From Euglena gracilis (Eukaryota; Euglenida; Euglenophyceae; Euglenales): a stretch of 64,000 nt of DNA. Made by a program: the position numbers and the translations under genes. The notes beneath the pieces are model-generated. The model was not told where the DNA came from, ran no database searches, and worked only from the letters and a program-made list of their open reading frames with translations. Every line of letters begins with the position of its first letter. The first letter of the stretch is position 1. Of this stretch, positions 10,818-20,990 are shown piece by piece. Where the stretch lies: assembly GCA_039621445.1 (NCBI GenBank), contig CP154956.1, positions 42,370,437 to 42,434,436 of the forward strand. Reading direction: 5' to 3'.

Positions 10818-11937
10818 ATGAGCGACGAGGATGAAGGAAGTCGTCGGAGACAAAGATGACCTCCTCCCGAAGGTGTCCGACAACCAGCCGATGTTCAACC
10901 AACAGTTTCCAGAAAACGACCACGCAGCTCAAGTCCCTCCCCAGCCTCTTCTCCAACGTCGGTGGTCTCCTCCTCTACTACCTCTGGGGCTTCTACTGTA
11001 TCGTCATCCACGGCGACGACAGTCTCTTCTGGGAGTACAGTGTCTATACCTGAGTCTGTACGTGCACGCCTGTCCAGAATTGAAGGGCTGCTGGAGGAAG
11101 CTGTGAAGCCCAAACCGAAACCCAAGCCACTGCAAGGTGGAGGACAGAAGGCTACGGGACCAAATGGCAAGAAGACTGGCCCCCCAGTGAAGTCTACATC
11201 AGCCTCTGCCACCCCTGTGAAGTCCACAGCTGGACAGCGACCCAAACCTCCACCCAACCCCACAGCCATCCCCCATTCTCCAGCAGCAGCGCCCCCAAGG
11301 GCCCCTGTCAGGATTTGGAAGGACCCCCAGCCATTGCAAGACCCCCCACTGTTGTTACCATCCCCCCATCCAGGTTTGCCACTTTTCATATCCATCTCTG
11401 GGCCCATTTGTTACAGTCCCTTTGTGGACCCTGTGGGATTCTGTTGCACAAGATCCCAAGAGCCCGACCCCCCCACCCTCTTACTGGGAGTCACAAGAGC
11501 AGGCTCAACATCACCCACATGGGCCTACTCCTCCCCCTGCCCAACGGTCCCCCCGGGGCTCACCATCCCAACGGGCAGACCGGGGTACACAGGCCCAACG
11601 GTCAGTCCGGGGTCAACCCCAGCACTTTGCCCAACGGGGATACCGGGGCCCACCTTCCCTGCAGCAGCATCGTACTCATCCAGCCCCACCCATGGTCTAC
11701 TCCAAGAGGAAACGCCCTGGGAAGGCTCGCCAGCAGCCTCATTACCAGCATCCTCCCCAGACTGGCTGGCCAATGTACCCCCCTCAGCTTCAGCAGCCCT
11801 TCTTCCACATGATGCCTCAAGGATCACCATGGCCAATGGCCCAACCCATGCCCCTGCAGATGGGGCTGGCATACCCCTACCCTGTGGACCCAGTTCACCA
11901 CGTTCACCGCCCACCACATCGAGTAATCAGGCGCTGA
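10818..11937 (+). pseudogene. Element A ORF1, low-complexity nucleic-acid-binding type
   Basis: The ATG at 10,818 opens MSDEDEGSRRRQR and is followed by a stop/frame change near 10,857. A Ser/Pro-rich frame then contains SVRARLSRIEGLLEEAV (a short possible coiled coil) and a KPKPKPKP tract. Near 11,420 a second frame takes over: Pro/Gln/Arg-rich, ending HRPPHRVIRR at 11,937. Composition fits the disordered basic ORF1 proteins of non-LTR elements, which bind element RNA. No zinc knuckle or RRM is visible. Two frame changes mean it is not intact. The assignment rests on position upstream of the RT and on B having a similar ORF there. Confidence 0.6.
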
Positions 11938-11961
11938 ACCTCGAATACCCGGTCTGTCCAT

Positions 11962-13162
11962 ATGTTCAGTGTTTTTTTGTGCTTTTCAGCTGCGTCAACC
12001 AGTTCAGGCCCACAGCAGTCTGTGTTTTCTGAATTCTTCAGCCTGCCTTTTCTGGGACAGACCCCCCCCCCCACAGATGGTCCATTTTTTGGTCCAGTTT
12101 TTGGGCCATCCTGGCGACCGTTCAAACCCTCCCGAAATAATGGAACCCAAGGTCGCCAGGCCAGTGGATTGCCTCCTTCCATACGGGTGAATTCCCATGG
12201 ACCACTGGCCCCCTCCCCAGTGGGAAAACGGGCAGGGAATTGGCCACGGCGGGCAGCCCCCCTCCTTTTCAGCGACGCGGGCCTCCCACAATGGGGCAAC
12301 TCCACGCAAAACTTCGGTTGGGGGGTACGGACGGGCAGCTGGGCAAGGCCACCCCCTCAACTGTCGCTTTTACTCGCGGGGGATATCGAACCCAACCCGG
12401 GCCCCAGACAGTCCTGTCGCCACACAAAACACATGTTGGCCCGGGAGGGTTTTCGGATCGGCATTCTGCTAGCCGGCCCCCCCCCCAAGGTTCTTCTGCG
12501 ACTGCGGCTGGTCCGGCAGGGCATGGACCGCCGAGCCGGTGTGGACACACATTCGCTCTGCGGAAGAAAGATGACGGCATCCGGCCAGTAGCTGTGGGGG
12601 AAACGCTGCGGAGGGTGGTGGAAAAAACCCTCCTGGCCATGCCGGACACCACGCGTTTGGGCGACAGCCTGCGTCCCCTCCAATCTGCCTTCGGTGGGAA
12701 GAGCGCGTGTGAACAAATTGGTATCACACTCCAACACCTGGTCATGCACAAAAAAGACCAATCCGACTGGGTTCTCCTACAGGTGGACATCCAGAACGCT
12801 TTCAATAGCGTCCATCGCTCTGCCATCATGACCGCAGTCCAAAAGCGCGCCCCTCACCTGTTGCACTGGTGCCGGATGTCACTTCAGCCTTCCGACTCTT
12901 CGTTGGCAGTTCGGTGATATTAAGCACCGAAGGTGGCCAGCAAGGGGTACCGCTCGTACCCCTGCTCTTTTCATTGGCAATCCACGACGTGTTGGTGAAC
13001 TGCCCAGGAAAGGAGTCTGCCTTCTGGTACCTCGACGACGGATCCCTCCTGACAGACCTGCCCACAGCACAGAGTGCGTTGTCTCACCTGCACTCGGGAC
13101 TTCTAGCCATTGGCTGTTCCTTGAATTTCAGCAAAACCACGCTATGGGGACCAGGCACAGCA
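11962..13162 (+). pseudogene. Element A ORF2, 5' part: 2A-like motif and reverse transcriptase
   Basis: The frame from 11,962 carries LSLLLAGDIEPNPGP (12,367-12,405), a canonical 2A-like motif that would cause ribosome skipping. After a frame change the RT begins: LRKKDDGIRPVAVGETLRR, then motif A LLQVDIQNAFNSV (catalytic Asp). A frameshift near 12,875 precedes GGQQGVPLVPLLF (motif B region), motif C FWYLDDGSL (catalytic YxDD) and LNFSKTTLWGP (motif D/thumb). The same motifs occur in order in B. The reading frame breaks at the GATC where X inserted and resumes at about 21,000. RT identity is firm; the copy is inactive. Confidence 0.85.
12367..12405 (+). other. 2A-like ribosome-skipping motif (element A)
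   Basis: Encodes LLLAGDIEPNPGP, matching the 2A consensus DxExNPGP completely, with the usual hydrophobic run before it. Its place between ORF1-like sequence and the RT agrees with 2A motifs reported in other non-LTR elements. Confidence 0.8.
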
Positions 13163-13248
13163 CACGTCGGCTCCCGGATCTGGCCTGGGGGGGGGGGGGG
13201 GGGTGGGCCGACCCTAGGGTCGGCCCACGGTCGCCAAGCATTGGGCCC

Positions 13249-13297
13249 TACGGTGGTGGGGCGAACCGAGTCCACCGACCAGTGGCACAGCCTACTG
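13249..13297 (-). other. Conserved 3' tail hairpin, element B
   Basis: On the minus strand: CAGTAGGCTGTGCCACTGG, then a CGGTGG...CCACCG stem with a loop containing TCGGTTCGCCCC. Nearly identical to 22,694-22,741 at the end of element A, so this is probably the RNA structure the reverse transcriptase recognises. Confidence 0.75.
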
Positions 13298-16200
13298 GGT
13301 TTGCCAGAGTTCGAGGGAGGGGGGCTATGTACAGATGGGTGCAGCCCATGGGCAGTGTGGATGCGTGCGGCGGTAAGGTAGGGGGTAGGGGGATGCGTGC
13401 TAAGGGGGGGATATGTACATATGGGGCGATCCCTTGGGCAGCAAGCGGAGCAGAAGTAGTGGCTTTAGCAGCCGGCGGATGAGGGCGTTGGGGGTGAGAG
13501 CGCTTAGAGTATCAGCGAGGTGAAGTCCGCGTTCTGCTGTCGTTGGTGATGGTTTTTTCCCCTTGGGCCTTCTCCGTCGGCCGTCCTGCCGTGGGGTGCC
13601 GCCGTCGGCCGCCCACATGCGCTTTGGGACGTGCAGGGGCTGATTTTGGAGGGGCGGTGGCCGTAGGTGGGGTGTGCCATCCTGGGGTTGACATTGCCTG
13701 TGGTGTTTATCGAAGGAAGTGCTTGGGGCGTAGCATCTGTACCACTTGGCGGAAGAGAGCTAGTGCCAGCAGCTGATAGCTCTCGGCTTGTCGTGTAGAG
13801 CGTAAGTCGCCTTGGTCCCATGTGGTGGTCCGTTTGATCATCCTGGAGAGCAGCTTGGCGCTTTCGGGTCCCAGTCCTCCCCAGGTGCCCATCGCCAGTG
13901 TGGCGAACGACCAGCCACCATTGCGGCAGGGGACGTCGTACTTTGCATGTTTGGCCTGTTCTCGCCGTTTGAGAAAGGTCCGCCAGCGTTCCCTACCGCT
14001 GCTCCTTTCGGCTGCTTGCCACCCGTGTGCGATGGTGGTGTCAACAGCTGTTGGCTTGCCGTCTTGCCATGTGGCGAGCAACAGGTCGGCTGGCCGTAGG
14101 GAGGTGTCTGGCTGGTTGGGAACCGGTACCTCGCGTTGGACACTTTGGCCGTTTGTGGACAAAAGGTTGAACAGTGCGTCCTGGACGGCATTGTGTGTGT
14201 GTTGGCGAAATTGTTCCGGATGCAGCACATCTCGTGATCGCCGTGGGTGTCTGTGGCATTCTGGCAGCCAACGCAGGTGCCGGTGGTGTCCGCGAGGGGT
14301 AGTCCAAGCCACCACTTTAGCCCAAGGCGGTAGTCAGCCGCCTCCACTCTGGTATGGAGGGCATCATGGGGTGCTGCGGCCATCCAACCGTGACCGATGC
14401 TGTGTGCCTGCTCCATCAGGCGAGCTTGATCTCTCGGTGGGATTCGGGCGAGGAGGCTGTCGATCGTGGTGCGGGACAGTTGCGATTGCCACCATCGCTG
14501 TGACGTGTCGTTGCCGGAGGCGGAGGCGAAGGATGCTGCGACAAGCAGTCGTTGGCTCTCAGGGTGCTGGGGGCCAAGGGTCGAGGAGAGGTCGTTGGCG
14601 GTTTGCTGACATACCCGGTCATTCGGGGCCGCGGCATACGCGGGGCAGGCGACCTTCTTGTGTCCATGGGTATAGTACTGGCAGAGGGCCGCGGTACGGG
14701 CGGCTCCTTGGCAGGCTGCCGGGATGCGCAGCCCGCATCCCCCGTTGGAGAGTGGGAGCGCCGCTTGCTGCCGTTGCTCCGTGCTGAGTGCTTGCCCGAG
14801 GAGGTCCTCGAAGACGCCGAAGATGGTCTCACCGCAGCGGGTGACTTCTTCCTGGGCGTCGTAGGAGTCAGATGCCCGCAGGAGGTGGTTGACCTTACAG
14901 CCGTCCAGGCACGACCGAAGGAGGTGGTGGGCGAGCTGGGGGTCTGTTACCGACGTCACCAGATCAGTGGCTTTCTCGATTCTTGCAGTGGCCTCTGCCC
15001 AGGCAGCAACCGTGTGACCGGTAGAGGTGGGGAAGTCCACGGGGCAGCCGAGTACAGTGATTCCGGAGTCTTCAACCCAGGGCACATGCTGGAGGCGCTC
15101 TCGGTCCGGGATGGCATCGGCGGCTGGTCCCCAGGCCACGCACTTGGCAAGGTTCAGTTGGACCCCGGTGCGTTCACTCTCGACTCGCAGGAAGTCTAGG
15201 CATTTCTGCAGTGCCCTGGGCTCGCCAATCAGGATCCCATCGTCGAGGTACCAGGAGGACCATAGCAGCTCAGCTTGTTGTGCAATTGTGTCGGCTATGG
15301 TGTGTAGTCCAACGGCGAAGCCAATGGGCCCGAGAGGGCAGCCCTGGTGTGTGCCCTTTGTAGAGGACAGCATGCGTCCCTCGCTGAACAGGAGTGCCGG
15401 TTGGCCATACGCGAAGCGCAAGTAGTTGAAAAGCGCGGGCGTGCGCGTCTGCGCCTCGTGGAGCATGACGGTGCGGTCAAGGGTGTTGAAGGCATTCTTC
15501 AGATCGACCTGAAGAACCGCCCAGTTACCCCGTGGGTCCAGCTTCCGAACCAGGTTTTGCACTGTAATCGCCGTGGATTCGGCGGCGTTGGACAGTCCAA
15601 CCCCGGTTTGAAGGGGGCTCAGTCGAGCAACTTGTTCTTTTGCGGCTCCCGTGTGAAGGAGTGCTTTCCCTACCAGTCGCCGGAGGGTTTCGCCAACAGC
15701 AATGGGCCGGACGCCGTCATCTTTTTTCCGCAAGGGGGTTAGGTTTGCGGAGCACCAGCTTGGCGCGTGGTCCGGGGGCAAGTCGTCCTCTGCCCAAGCG
15801 GAGGCCAGCCGTCCCAAAGCCGTGAGGAGGCGGGCGCCGTGGCCGGGGCGGCGGACGGCATCTTGCAGGTGGCAGGGGCGTAGACCAGAGGGGCCCGGGG
15901 ACGATGTGCGCGGGAAGCGGAGGATGGCTTCGCGGAGGAGTTCCTCCCACCGCACGCGTTGACCGTCTGGGAAAGGTGGCAGCTTTGCAGGGAAGTTGTT
16001 GGTGTTGACCGGCCGGCCCAGCGGGTGAAGGTCCTGTAGCCTGGCCCACACCGCCGGGTCGCTGGAGCGATGTGTCCCCTCCGACAGAAGGACCTGTAGG
16101 GCCTTGGCTGGGGCTCCTTCCCCGACTAGTGTGCGTGCCCGTCGAAGCACCGCCTCCGGAACGGCCGAGGGCTCGGTGCGCGCTTTCTTGGCAGTGCGTG

Positions 16201-16720
16201 TCTCGACGGAAGAGGCGGGCAGTTTCGTAGCTGCGCGAAGCTCGGACACCAGTGTGGCGTATTGCCCCTGTCTGAAGAGCTGCAGGCGTCTGCCGATGGC
16301 GGTGGAAGTATCCTTTGCGGCTTCCCGGCCGCTGCTTGGCACAGTGCGCAGCACCAACTTCGGGAAAGCTAAGACAGCGAATAGGTGGTCGTTGTCCGGT
16401 TTGGCCACGTACTCAGCGATGGTGTCGGCCATGGTCTCTGTTACGTCGCGCTGGTTGGAGGCTGGCACGTGGACAATAGTATTGGCCCGGCAGAGCAAAA
16501 TGTCTTGCAGACTCGCTGGTGGTGGTGGAATGATGAGGCGAGGGGCCTGAGCTTGACGGAGGTCCGACCCGTTGCCATTGGGATCGATTACCATAGTCGC
16601 TGGCACGTCATCACCTGGGTGGGCCAGGTCCGGAATAGACTCCGGTGGTGACACGGTAGCAGGACTGGGGGTTGCTGCGGAGCGTTTCCTGCTCACAGGC
16701 GGTGCCTGGCGATTCGCTGG

Positions 16721-16747
16721 GGGTCCAGGGTTGCTCTCAATGTCGCC
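16721..16747 (-). other. 2A-like motif 4 (perfect), element B
   Basis: Encodes GDIESNPGP after LLSC, an exact DxExNPGP match. Skipping here would release an N-terminal product with the WMNPPF domain from the RT/nuclease product. Confidence 0.8.
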
Positions 16748-16816
16748 GCATGACAGTAAACTTCCACGGCCCGTTCGGGGGAGATTCTCCCTGGTCCTGG
16801 TTGTGCAGGCGAATGG

Positions 16817-16843
16817 GGGTCCAGGGTGCAGGTGTACGTCACC
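16817..16843 (-). other. 2A-like motif 3 (degenerate), element B
   Basis: Encodes GDVHLHPGP. The flanks RGCLMTC and PPF mirror those of motif 4 (RGSLLSC and PPA), so this is probably a tandem duplicate that lost the Glu and Asn. Confidence 0.55.
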
Positions 16844-17686
16844 GCATGTCATCAGGCACCCCCTTCCCGCAAAGGAGGTGCAAATGGTGCAGCGACGGGA
16901 CGGCAGGAGGGAGTTGCGGCAACCCTTTGCCATGCCGATGACGCGAATTGTGGGCTGAGGACTGGCCAGCTCAGTGTTGCTGGCGGGCGGCAGGAGGCAG
17001 CAGCGTTCCCAGGGCCAGTGGTATCCCTTGCAGGAAGCGCATGGGTCTTCCGGCAGGAAGCGGGGGTCCCAGAGGCCATCGCCCCATAGGAAGAATCTCC
17101 GCCCCCCCAGGAGAAGTTCGTACGGCCGCCAGGGGGTTGATTCATCCACGAGCCATTCATTCAGCGGGGGTAGGTCGCGGGAAGACAGGTACGGGGCGAC
17201 ACGGTGATGGCGGGTTGGTTGGCGGGACGGGGGGGCGGGCTTTTCGCCGTCTTTGGTCGGGGATTGCGGGGCGAGGTGGAGGTAGAGGCACCAGGTTCGC
17301 CAACGGGGGTGAGGAAGGAGGACGGTGCCGCGTACACGGTAGAGGGGCGCCTGCGGTAGTAATGTGGAGCACAGGGCTGCCGCCTGCAGTCCGGGCAGCG
17401 CGGGGGACCAGTCCGGGGCGACAATTACAGCGTGGATGCCGAGCCGGAGGCCTTGGCGGAGGAGAAGTGGCAGCACCCGAAACGGTGGGTTCATCCACAG
17501 AGCCTCCGGACGGTTCCAGGACTGACTGAAAGCGTCTATGCCGTCGTCCCAAAAGGTGGCGAACTGGCAGTTGTGCCTGTCCGCGAAGGCGTCCAGCACT
17601 GGCCATTTGGCGGCGGGGACCTTTAGTTCGCGAAGGGACCATGTTACCCAGCTGGGGTCGAGCATGTAGTCCGAGAGGGGGGAGGA

Positions 17687-17713
17687 GGGCCCTGGCAGTG
17701 GGTTGATATCGCC
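17687..17713 (-). other. 2A-like remnant 2, element B
   Basis: Encodes GDINPLPGP: spacing and PGP are kept but Asn-Pro is replaced by Leu-Pro, so skipping is unlikely. Confidence 0.4.
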
Positions 17714-17996
17714 ATCTGTAAGGATGGCCTCCCCTCGGCCGGTAGGGGGGTGCGGGCCTCCAGGGTCCACCGGGACCGGATCTGTGTCGAGGAGGACAGG
17801 ACAGACGGCCTCGTGTTGTAAGCACCAGCCGGCGCAGTGGGTTGTCGTCTGTAAATTGCAGAGTGTGCAGCGTACGTGGTACCACCGGACGGTCAGTAGG
17901 CGGTCGGGGCCTCCCGACGGCCCGGGTGCCGGGGCGGCGGCTTCCCGCACAAGGAAGAGGTCCTCCAGCCGCTGGCGTCGCAGGACGTCCCAAAGG

Positions 17997-19637
17997 TCAC
18001 CTTGGTCGGGCCCCGGGAGGGGCCTGGTACGGGGGGCCTGGTACGGGACAAGGATCAGTGTAACAAGTTGTGGGGTGGAGGGGTGGGGGGGTGGGGGGCT
18101 GGGTGGGGTGGTGGGGGGGGCGGCGGCGAGAAAGGGAGAGAGTCGCGTGGTTTCGGGGGCCGGGATTGGCGAGAGAGGCGATGGCGATTTTGGCGGATGT
18201 GTTAGGGTAGGGGGGTGGGTGGGGTGGGAGACGGGGGGGGGGTGGGGGGGGAGGTCTGGTGGGGCGGCAAAACGGGGGGGGGGGGGGGGGGTGCGGGGCG
18301 GGGGGGGGGGGCAGCCGTTGCGGGGTCTCCCCGTGAGTGATCGGGGGCCTGGTACGGGACCGGGGTTTGCTTCGAGTCCCCACATGACACAGTTGTAGGC
18401 CTCTTCCAGTCTTGGCCCCCCTGACCATCGGAGGGGTGTTTTCCGCCCGCCATAGGCGGCTCTCGGGGGAGGGGAGTCGCACAGCATAAAGGGAGTATTC
18501 GAGTCGCGTGGTTTCGGCCTGCGGCCGTGAAGGGTTCTGGCGATTCTGGCGATTCTGGCGATTGTACAGGACCTCTACGTCTCTCCACAGGCATCGGAGA
18601 CGACAGACCTTGTGTAGCCACCGTGGTGGGAGGTCTGCCTCCGGCGCCCATGCCTTGGCACACACCACGGGTGCGTGTGGCGTGATGCGGATCTTTGGGC
18701 CGATCCGCGGCCGCGGCGGGGAGATGTGGCGCGGTCCTCGGTGAATGGGTGGCGACCACTGCAGGCCTTCCTCCCGCAGGTGCCACGGGCGCTGCCCATG
18801 AAGGGCTTGAGCGAGACGGATGATCTCCCTCTTTGTCGGGGGTTTCGGGGGCGGCGGTGCTTCTGTCTGCTTTGGGAGGGTCGTTGGGGCCCGCAGGCCT
18901 GCGCCGCGCTGCAGGTCCAGGCCGCGCCCCCTGCTCTCCCACCCGGCTAGGACCTCCCGTAGGCGGCGGGCCAGGATTTCGGGGAAAGTTTCCCCCCCAG
19001 GTACGGTGCGGGCCCGTCGCTTCTCCAGGAATTCAGCCCGCGGTGAGTGCCATCTGGGGTTAACTTGGCCGGCCGAACCCTCCACGGGCGTGGGGGGAGG
19101 GTGTGGTACTACGCCCAGCCAGGCATCGGCGGCTTCCAGCACCCACCCCCCTTCCATAGCCCCGGCCATGCTCCATTGGGAGCCGTCCCAGCAATGGGGC
19201 GGCACCCGAGGGGGATCCCGAAAGATGCGGTAGGGCGGGGCGAAATTCCACCCTTCCGTTACCGGCCCCCCCTCTGCCTGAGGTGTGCTGTCGTGCTCTG
19301 GGCTGCAGCGTCCGGCTGGCGAGCTCAACTGTACTCGGTCTGTGGGCGTCGGCTTTTCCCCCAGGGGACCAAGCAACGGGGGGGGGGCAGCTGCCTTTGG
19401 GCAGGCGAATGGAGGGCAGTGAGTCTCCAACTGTGCTGGAGAAAGCTTCTTGTAAGCACTCGGGGTGGGTGTGGTCATAAGGTGGGGGTGGGTCCTCAGC
19501 CGCCCCCGGCAGGGATCGCAGGTCAGTGTGGTTCTGAGGCGGGGGGGGTTCCTCACCCACAGATTTGGGCAAACTGGCAGACGATGGGAGGGCGTCCCCC
19601 ATTTCAATGTAATCATAGGGTGGGGGGGAGTCCTCAT
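17997..19637 (-). CDS. Element B second frame, Pro/Arg-rich
   Basis: 546 codons starting at the ATG (19,637-19,635) that overlaps the ORF1 stop as TGATG, an arrangement known to couple termination and reinitiation in some non-LTR elements. No known domain. It contains a helical stretch FPEILARRLREVLAGW, KREIIRLAQALHG, a Cys/Trp-containing part KVCRLRCLWRDVEV and a short RQNRQNRQN repeat. It stays open to 17,997 but the conserved downstream domains lie in a different frame whose ATG is at 18,487, so either a frameshift occurs in the overlap (18.49-18.00 kb, rich in C/G runs) or two proteins are made. I favour mutation in a G-run. Confidence 0.55.
   Translation of the reverse strand: MRTPPHPMITLKWGTPSHRLPVCPNLWVRNPPRLRTTLTCDPCRGRLRTHPHLMTTPTPSAYKKLSPAQLETHCPPFACPKAAAPPPLLGPLGEKPTPTDRVQLSSPAGRCSPEHDSTPQAEGGPVTEGWNFAPPYRIFRDPPRVPPHCWDGSQWSMAGAMEGGWVLEAADAWLGVVPHPPPTPVEGSAGQVNPRWHSPRAEFLEKRRARTVPGGETFPEILARRLREVLAGWESRGRGLDLQRGAGLRAPTTLPKQTEAPPPPKPPTKREIIRLAQALHGQRPWHLREEGLQWSPPIHRGPRHISPPRPRIGPKIRITPHAPVVCAKAWAPEADLPPRWLHKVCRLRCLWRDVEVLYNRQNRQNRQNPSRPQAETTRLEYSLYAVRLPSPESRLWRAENTPPMVRGAKTGRGLQLCHVGTRSKPRSRTRPPITHGETPQRLPPPPAPHPPPPPPFCRPTRPPPPPPPRLPPHPPPYPNTSAKIAIASLANPGPRNHATLSLSRRRPPHHPTQPPTPPPLHPTTCYTDPCPVPGPPYQAPPGARPR
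18356..18379 (-). other. 2A-like motif 1, element B
   Basis: Encodes GLEANPGP: the ExNPGP core is intact but the consensus Asp is shifted or replaced. It sits 37 residues from the start of the polyprotein frame. Confidence 0.5.
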
Positions 19638-20605
19638 CAGCTGAAGGGGGCAGGCTGGAAGATGGTGGTGGGGGGGGGGCCCGCATCCAAGGCATGCACT
19701 GAATGCAAAAACCCAGCCGATCGTAGGTGTTCCCGCAGGCTTAGCAGCCGTTGCAGCTCCTGAATGCTGGGCAGCTCAGGGATGAAGGGGGGAGCTGCAG
19801 GGATGGGCTGCAATGTTGGGGGCTGTGCTGGCCATACATGATGTTGGCCATGTGGCCAATTGGAATCTTGTGGAAGCAGGCGATTGGCCGGCCAATGGCT
19901 GTGCTGCAGGGTCTGGACCTGCTGCAAAGGTAGCGGGTGCAGCTGATGTGTCTGCAAATGTTGCGGGTGCAGCTGATGTGCCTGCAGTGGCGGTGGATGT
20001 CGATGATGTTTGTGCAGTCTTGAAGGCTGGTAGGGAGGTGGTGGGTCTGACGATGATGATGAGGTTCTTGAGGGGCTTGAGCTGCACCCTGAAGAGGTTG
20101 TGGATGTATTGGGAGATCTTCGCCGTTTCTTGACTGCATGTGATGATGACGATGTTGCAGCTCTGGGATGCTTGTGGGGCCGGGAATCCCGACGCCTGGG
20201 GCTGCGTGGCTGCCTCTCCCGCTGCCTGGGCTCTGCTGCATAGGCCCTTCTGCTGCTGTGGGGCTGTCTCTCCCTGGAGCTGCTGTGGGGCTGTCTCTCC
20301 CTGGGGCTGCAGGGCTGATCTTCCTGCTGCTTGGGTTCTTTGTATCTGGAGCTGCAGCGGGGCTGAAACTCCCGTCTGCTGCCACTGCTGCGGGGCTGAT
20401 ACTCCCGCTGCTCATCATGATCGTGTTGGCGTTGCTCGATGTCCATCCTCCTTCTCTTTTTGGCTTGCTGCCTCATGGCCTGTCTCTGGGCCTTGTCCTT
20501 GTAGCGGTCGCCGTAACGTTGTCGTAGGGCAGCCTCCCAGGCTTCATCTTCGTTCTTGGACCGCCTCTTGACGTCGTGGTACTTTTCCCCCTCGTCCATC
20601 GTCAA
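19637..20605 (-). CDS. Element B ORF1, basic disordered protein
   Basis: 322 codons from ATG 20,605 (MTMDEGEKYHDVKRR) to TGA at 19,639-19,637. Strongly enriched in Arg, Gln, His and Ser, with repeats of the type ERQPHSS/RERQPRSP and a later Pro/His/Leu-rich stretch (HPPPLQAHQLHPQ). No zinc knuckle, RRM or coiled coil is recognised. Likely the nucleic-acid-binding ORF1 protein of the element, inferred from charge and position. The same place in A holds a Ser/Pro/Arg-rich ORF with no clear sequence similarity, as is common for ORF1 proteins. The frame is intact. Confidence 0.65.
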   Translation of the reverse strand: MTMDEGEKYHDVKRRSKNEDEAWEAALRQRYGDRYKDKAQRQAMRQQAKKRRRMDIEQRQHDHDEQREYQPRSSGSRREFQPRCSSRYKEPKQQEDQPCSPRERQPHSSSRERQPHSSRRAYAAEPRQRERQPRSPRRRDSRPHKHPRAATSSSSHAVKKRRRSPNTSTTSSGCSSSPSRTSSSSSDPPPPYQPSRLHKHHRHPPPLQAHQLHPQHLQTHQLHPLPLQQVQTLQHSHWPANRLLPQDSNWPHGQHHVWPAQPPTLQPIPAAPPFIPELPSIQELQRLLSLREHLRSAGFLHSVHALDAGPPPTTIFQPAPFS

Positions 20606-20699
20606 ATTCTCGGAGTATCACACCTTGATGTATTCAGCTTGGGACCCCACTCGGGGCTTTCAGGCCATGAGCACGTGTGGAGACGAAAAAAAATAGACA

Positions 20700-20990
20700 C
20701 TCAGAAAGTCGGTCGCCAACGGTCGCCAAAGGTCGCCAAAGGTCGCTATGGGTATTTCCTACTCAGTCTTTTTTTGCCATGTAGCGGCGTAGGCAACTGT
20801 TCCAGGGCCCTTAAAAAAAAATACCTTGTGTGTGCAACTCCTTTTTTGTGTAAGTTGCGCTAATTTGCCGTGGAGCGCATTTTTTGACATCAACCCACCC
20901 ACGACCTTTGGCGACCATGGCGACCTTTGGCGACCTTTGGCGACCGTGGGCCGACCCTAGGGTCGGCTCACAACCCCCCCCCCCCCCAGG
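20700..20990 (-). repeat. X right arm with array-like unit
   Basis: Contains CGACCTTTGGCGACC repeats on both sides of a stretch which, on the minus strand, reads GGAGTTGCACACACAAGG ... GGGCCCTGGAACAGTTGCC. That matches the tandem unit of 3.8-10.5 kb and the 51.2-51.4 kb repeat. This links element X, the array and the 51-kb repeat as one family. Confidence 0.6.

Larger units (their letters stand above)
13707..18487 (-). pseudogene. Element B polyprotein: 2A motifs, WMNPPF domain, RT, zinc knuckle, nuclease
   Basis: One 1,549-codon frame (18,487-13,838). Order by residue: 2A-like GLEANPGP at 37-44; Pro-rich linker; Cys/His cluster CTLCN...HCAGWCLQHEAVC at 207-229; degenerate 2A GDINPLPGP at 259-267; a domain with DAFADRHNCQFATFW, DAFSQSW and LWMNPPF at 299-336, resembling the Dam-like/RNase-H-tail domain of DIRS-type elements; second degenerate 2A GDVHLHPGP at 549-557; perfect 2A GDIESNPGP at 581-589; RT from about 850, with motif A LQVDLKNAFN (Asp995), GTHQGCPLGP and WYLDDG (Asp1082-1083); knuckle CVGCQN...HGDHEMCC at 1405-1422. 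A frameshift near 14,215 moves the nuclease (SLRPADLLLATWQ, AVDTTI) into the next frame, ending at 13,707. RT is certain; the nuclease is assigned by similarity to A and R2-type endonucleases. Confidence 0.88.
13249..20700 (-). mobile_element. Non-LTR retrotransposon B, nearly complete
   Basis: Read on the minus strand: leader, ORF1 (20,605-19,637), a TGATG-overlapped second frame, a long polyprotein with 2A-like motifs and a WMNPPF domain, then RT, zinc knuckle, nuclease and a conserved 3' hairpin tail at 13,297-13,249. Same family as A. Damage seen: a frame change near 18.5-18.0 kb and a frameshift near 14,215. Long open frames suggest it is much younger than A. The 5' boundary within X is approximate. 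Confidence 0.85.
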
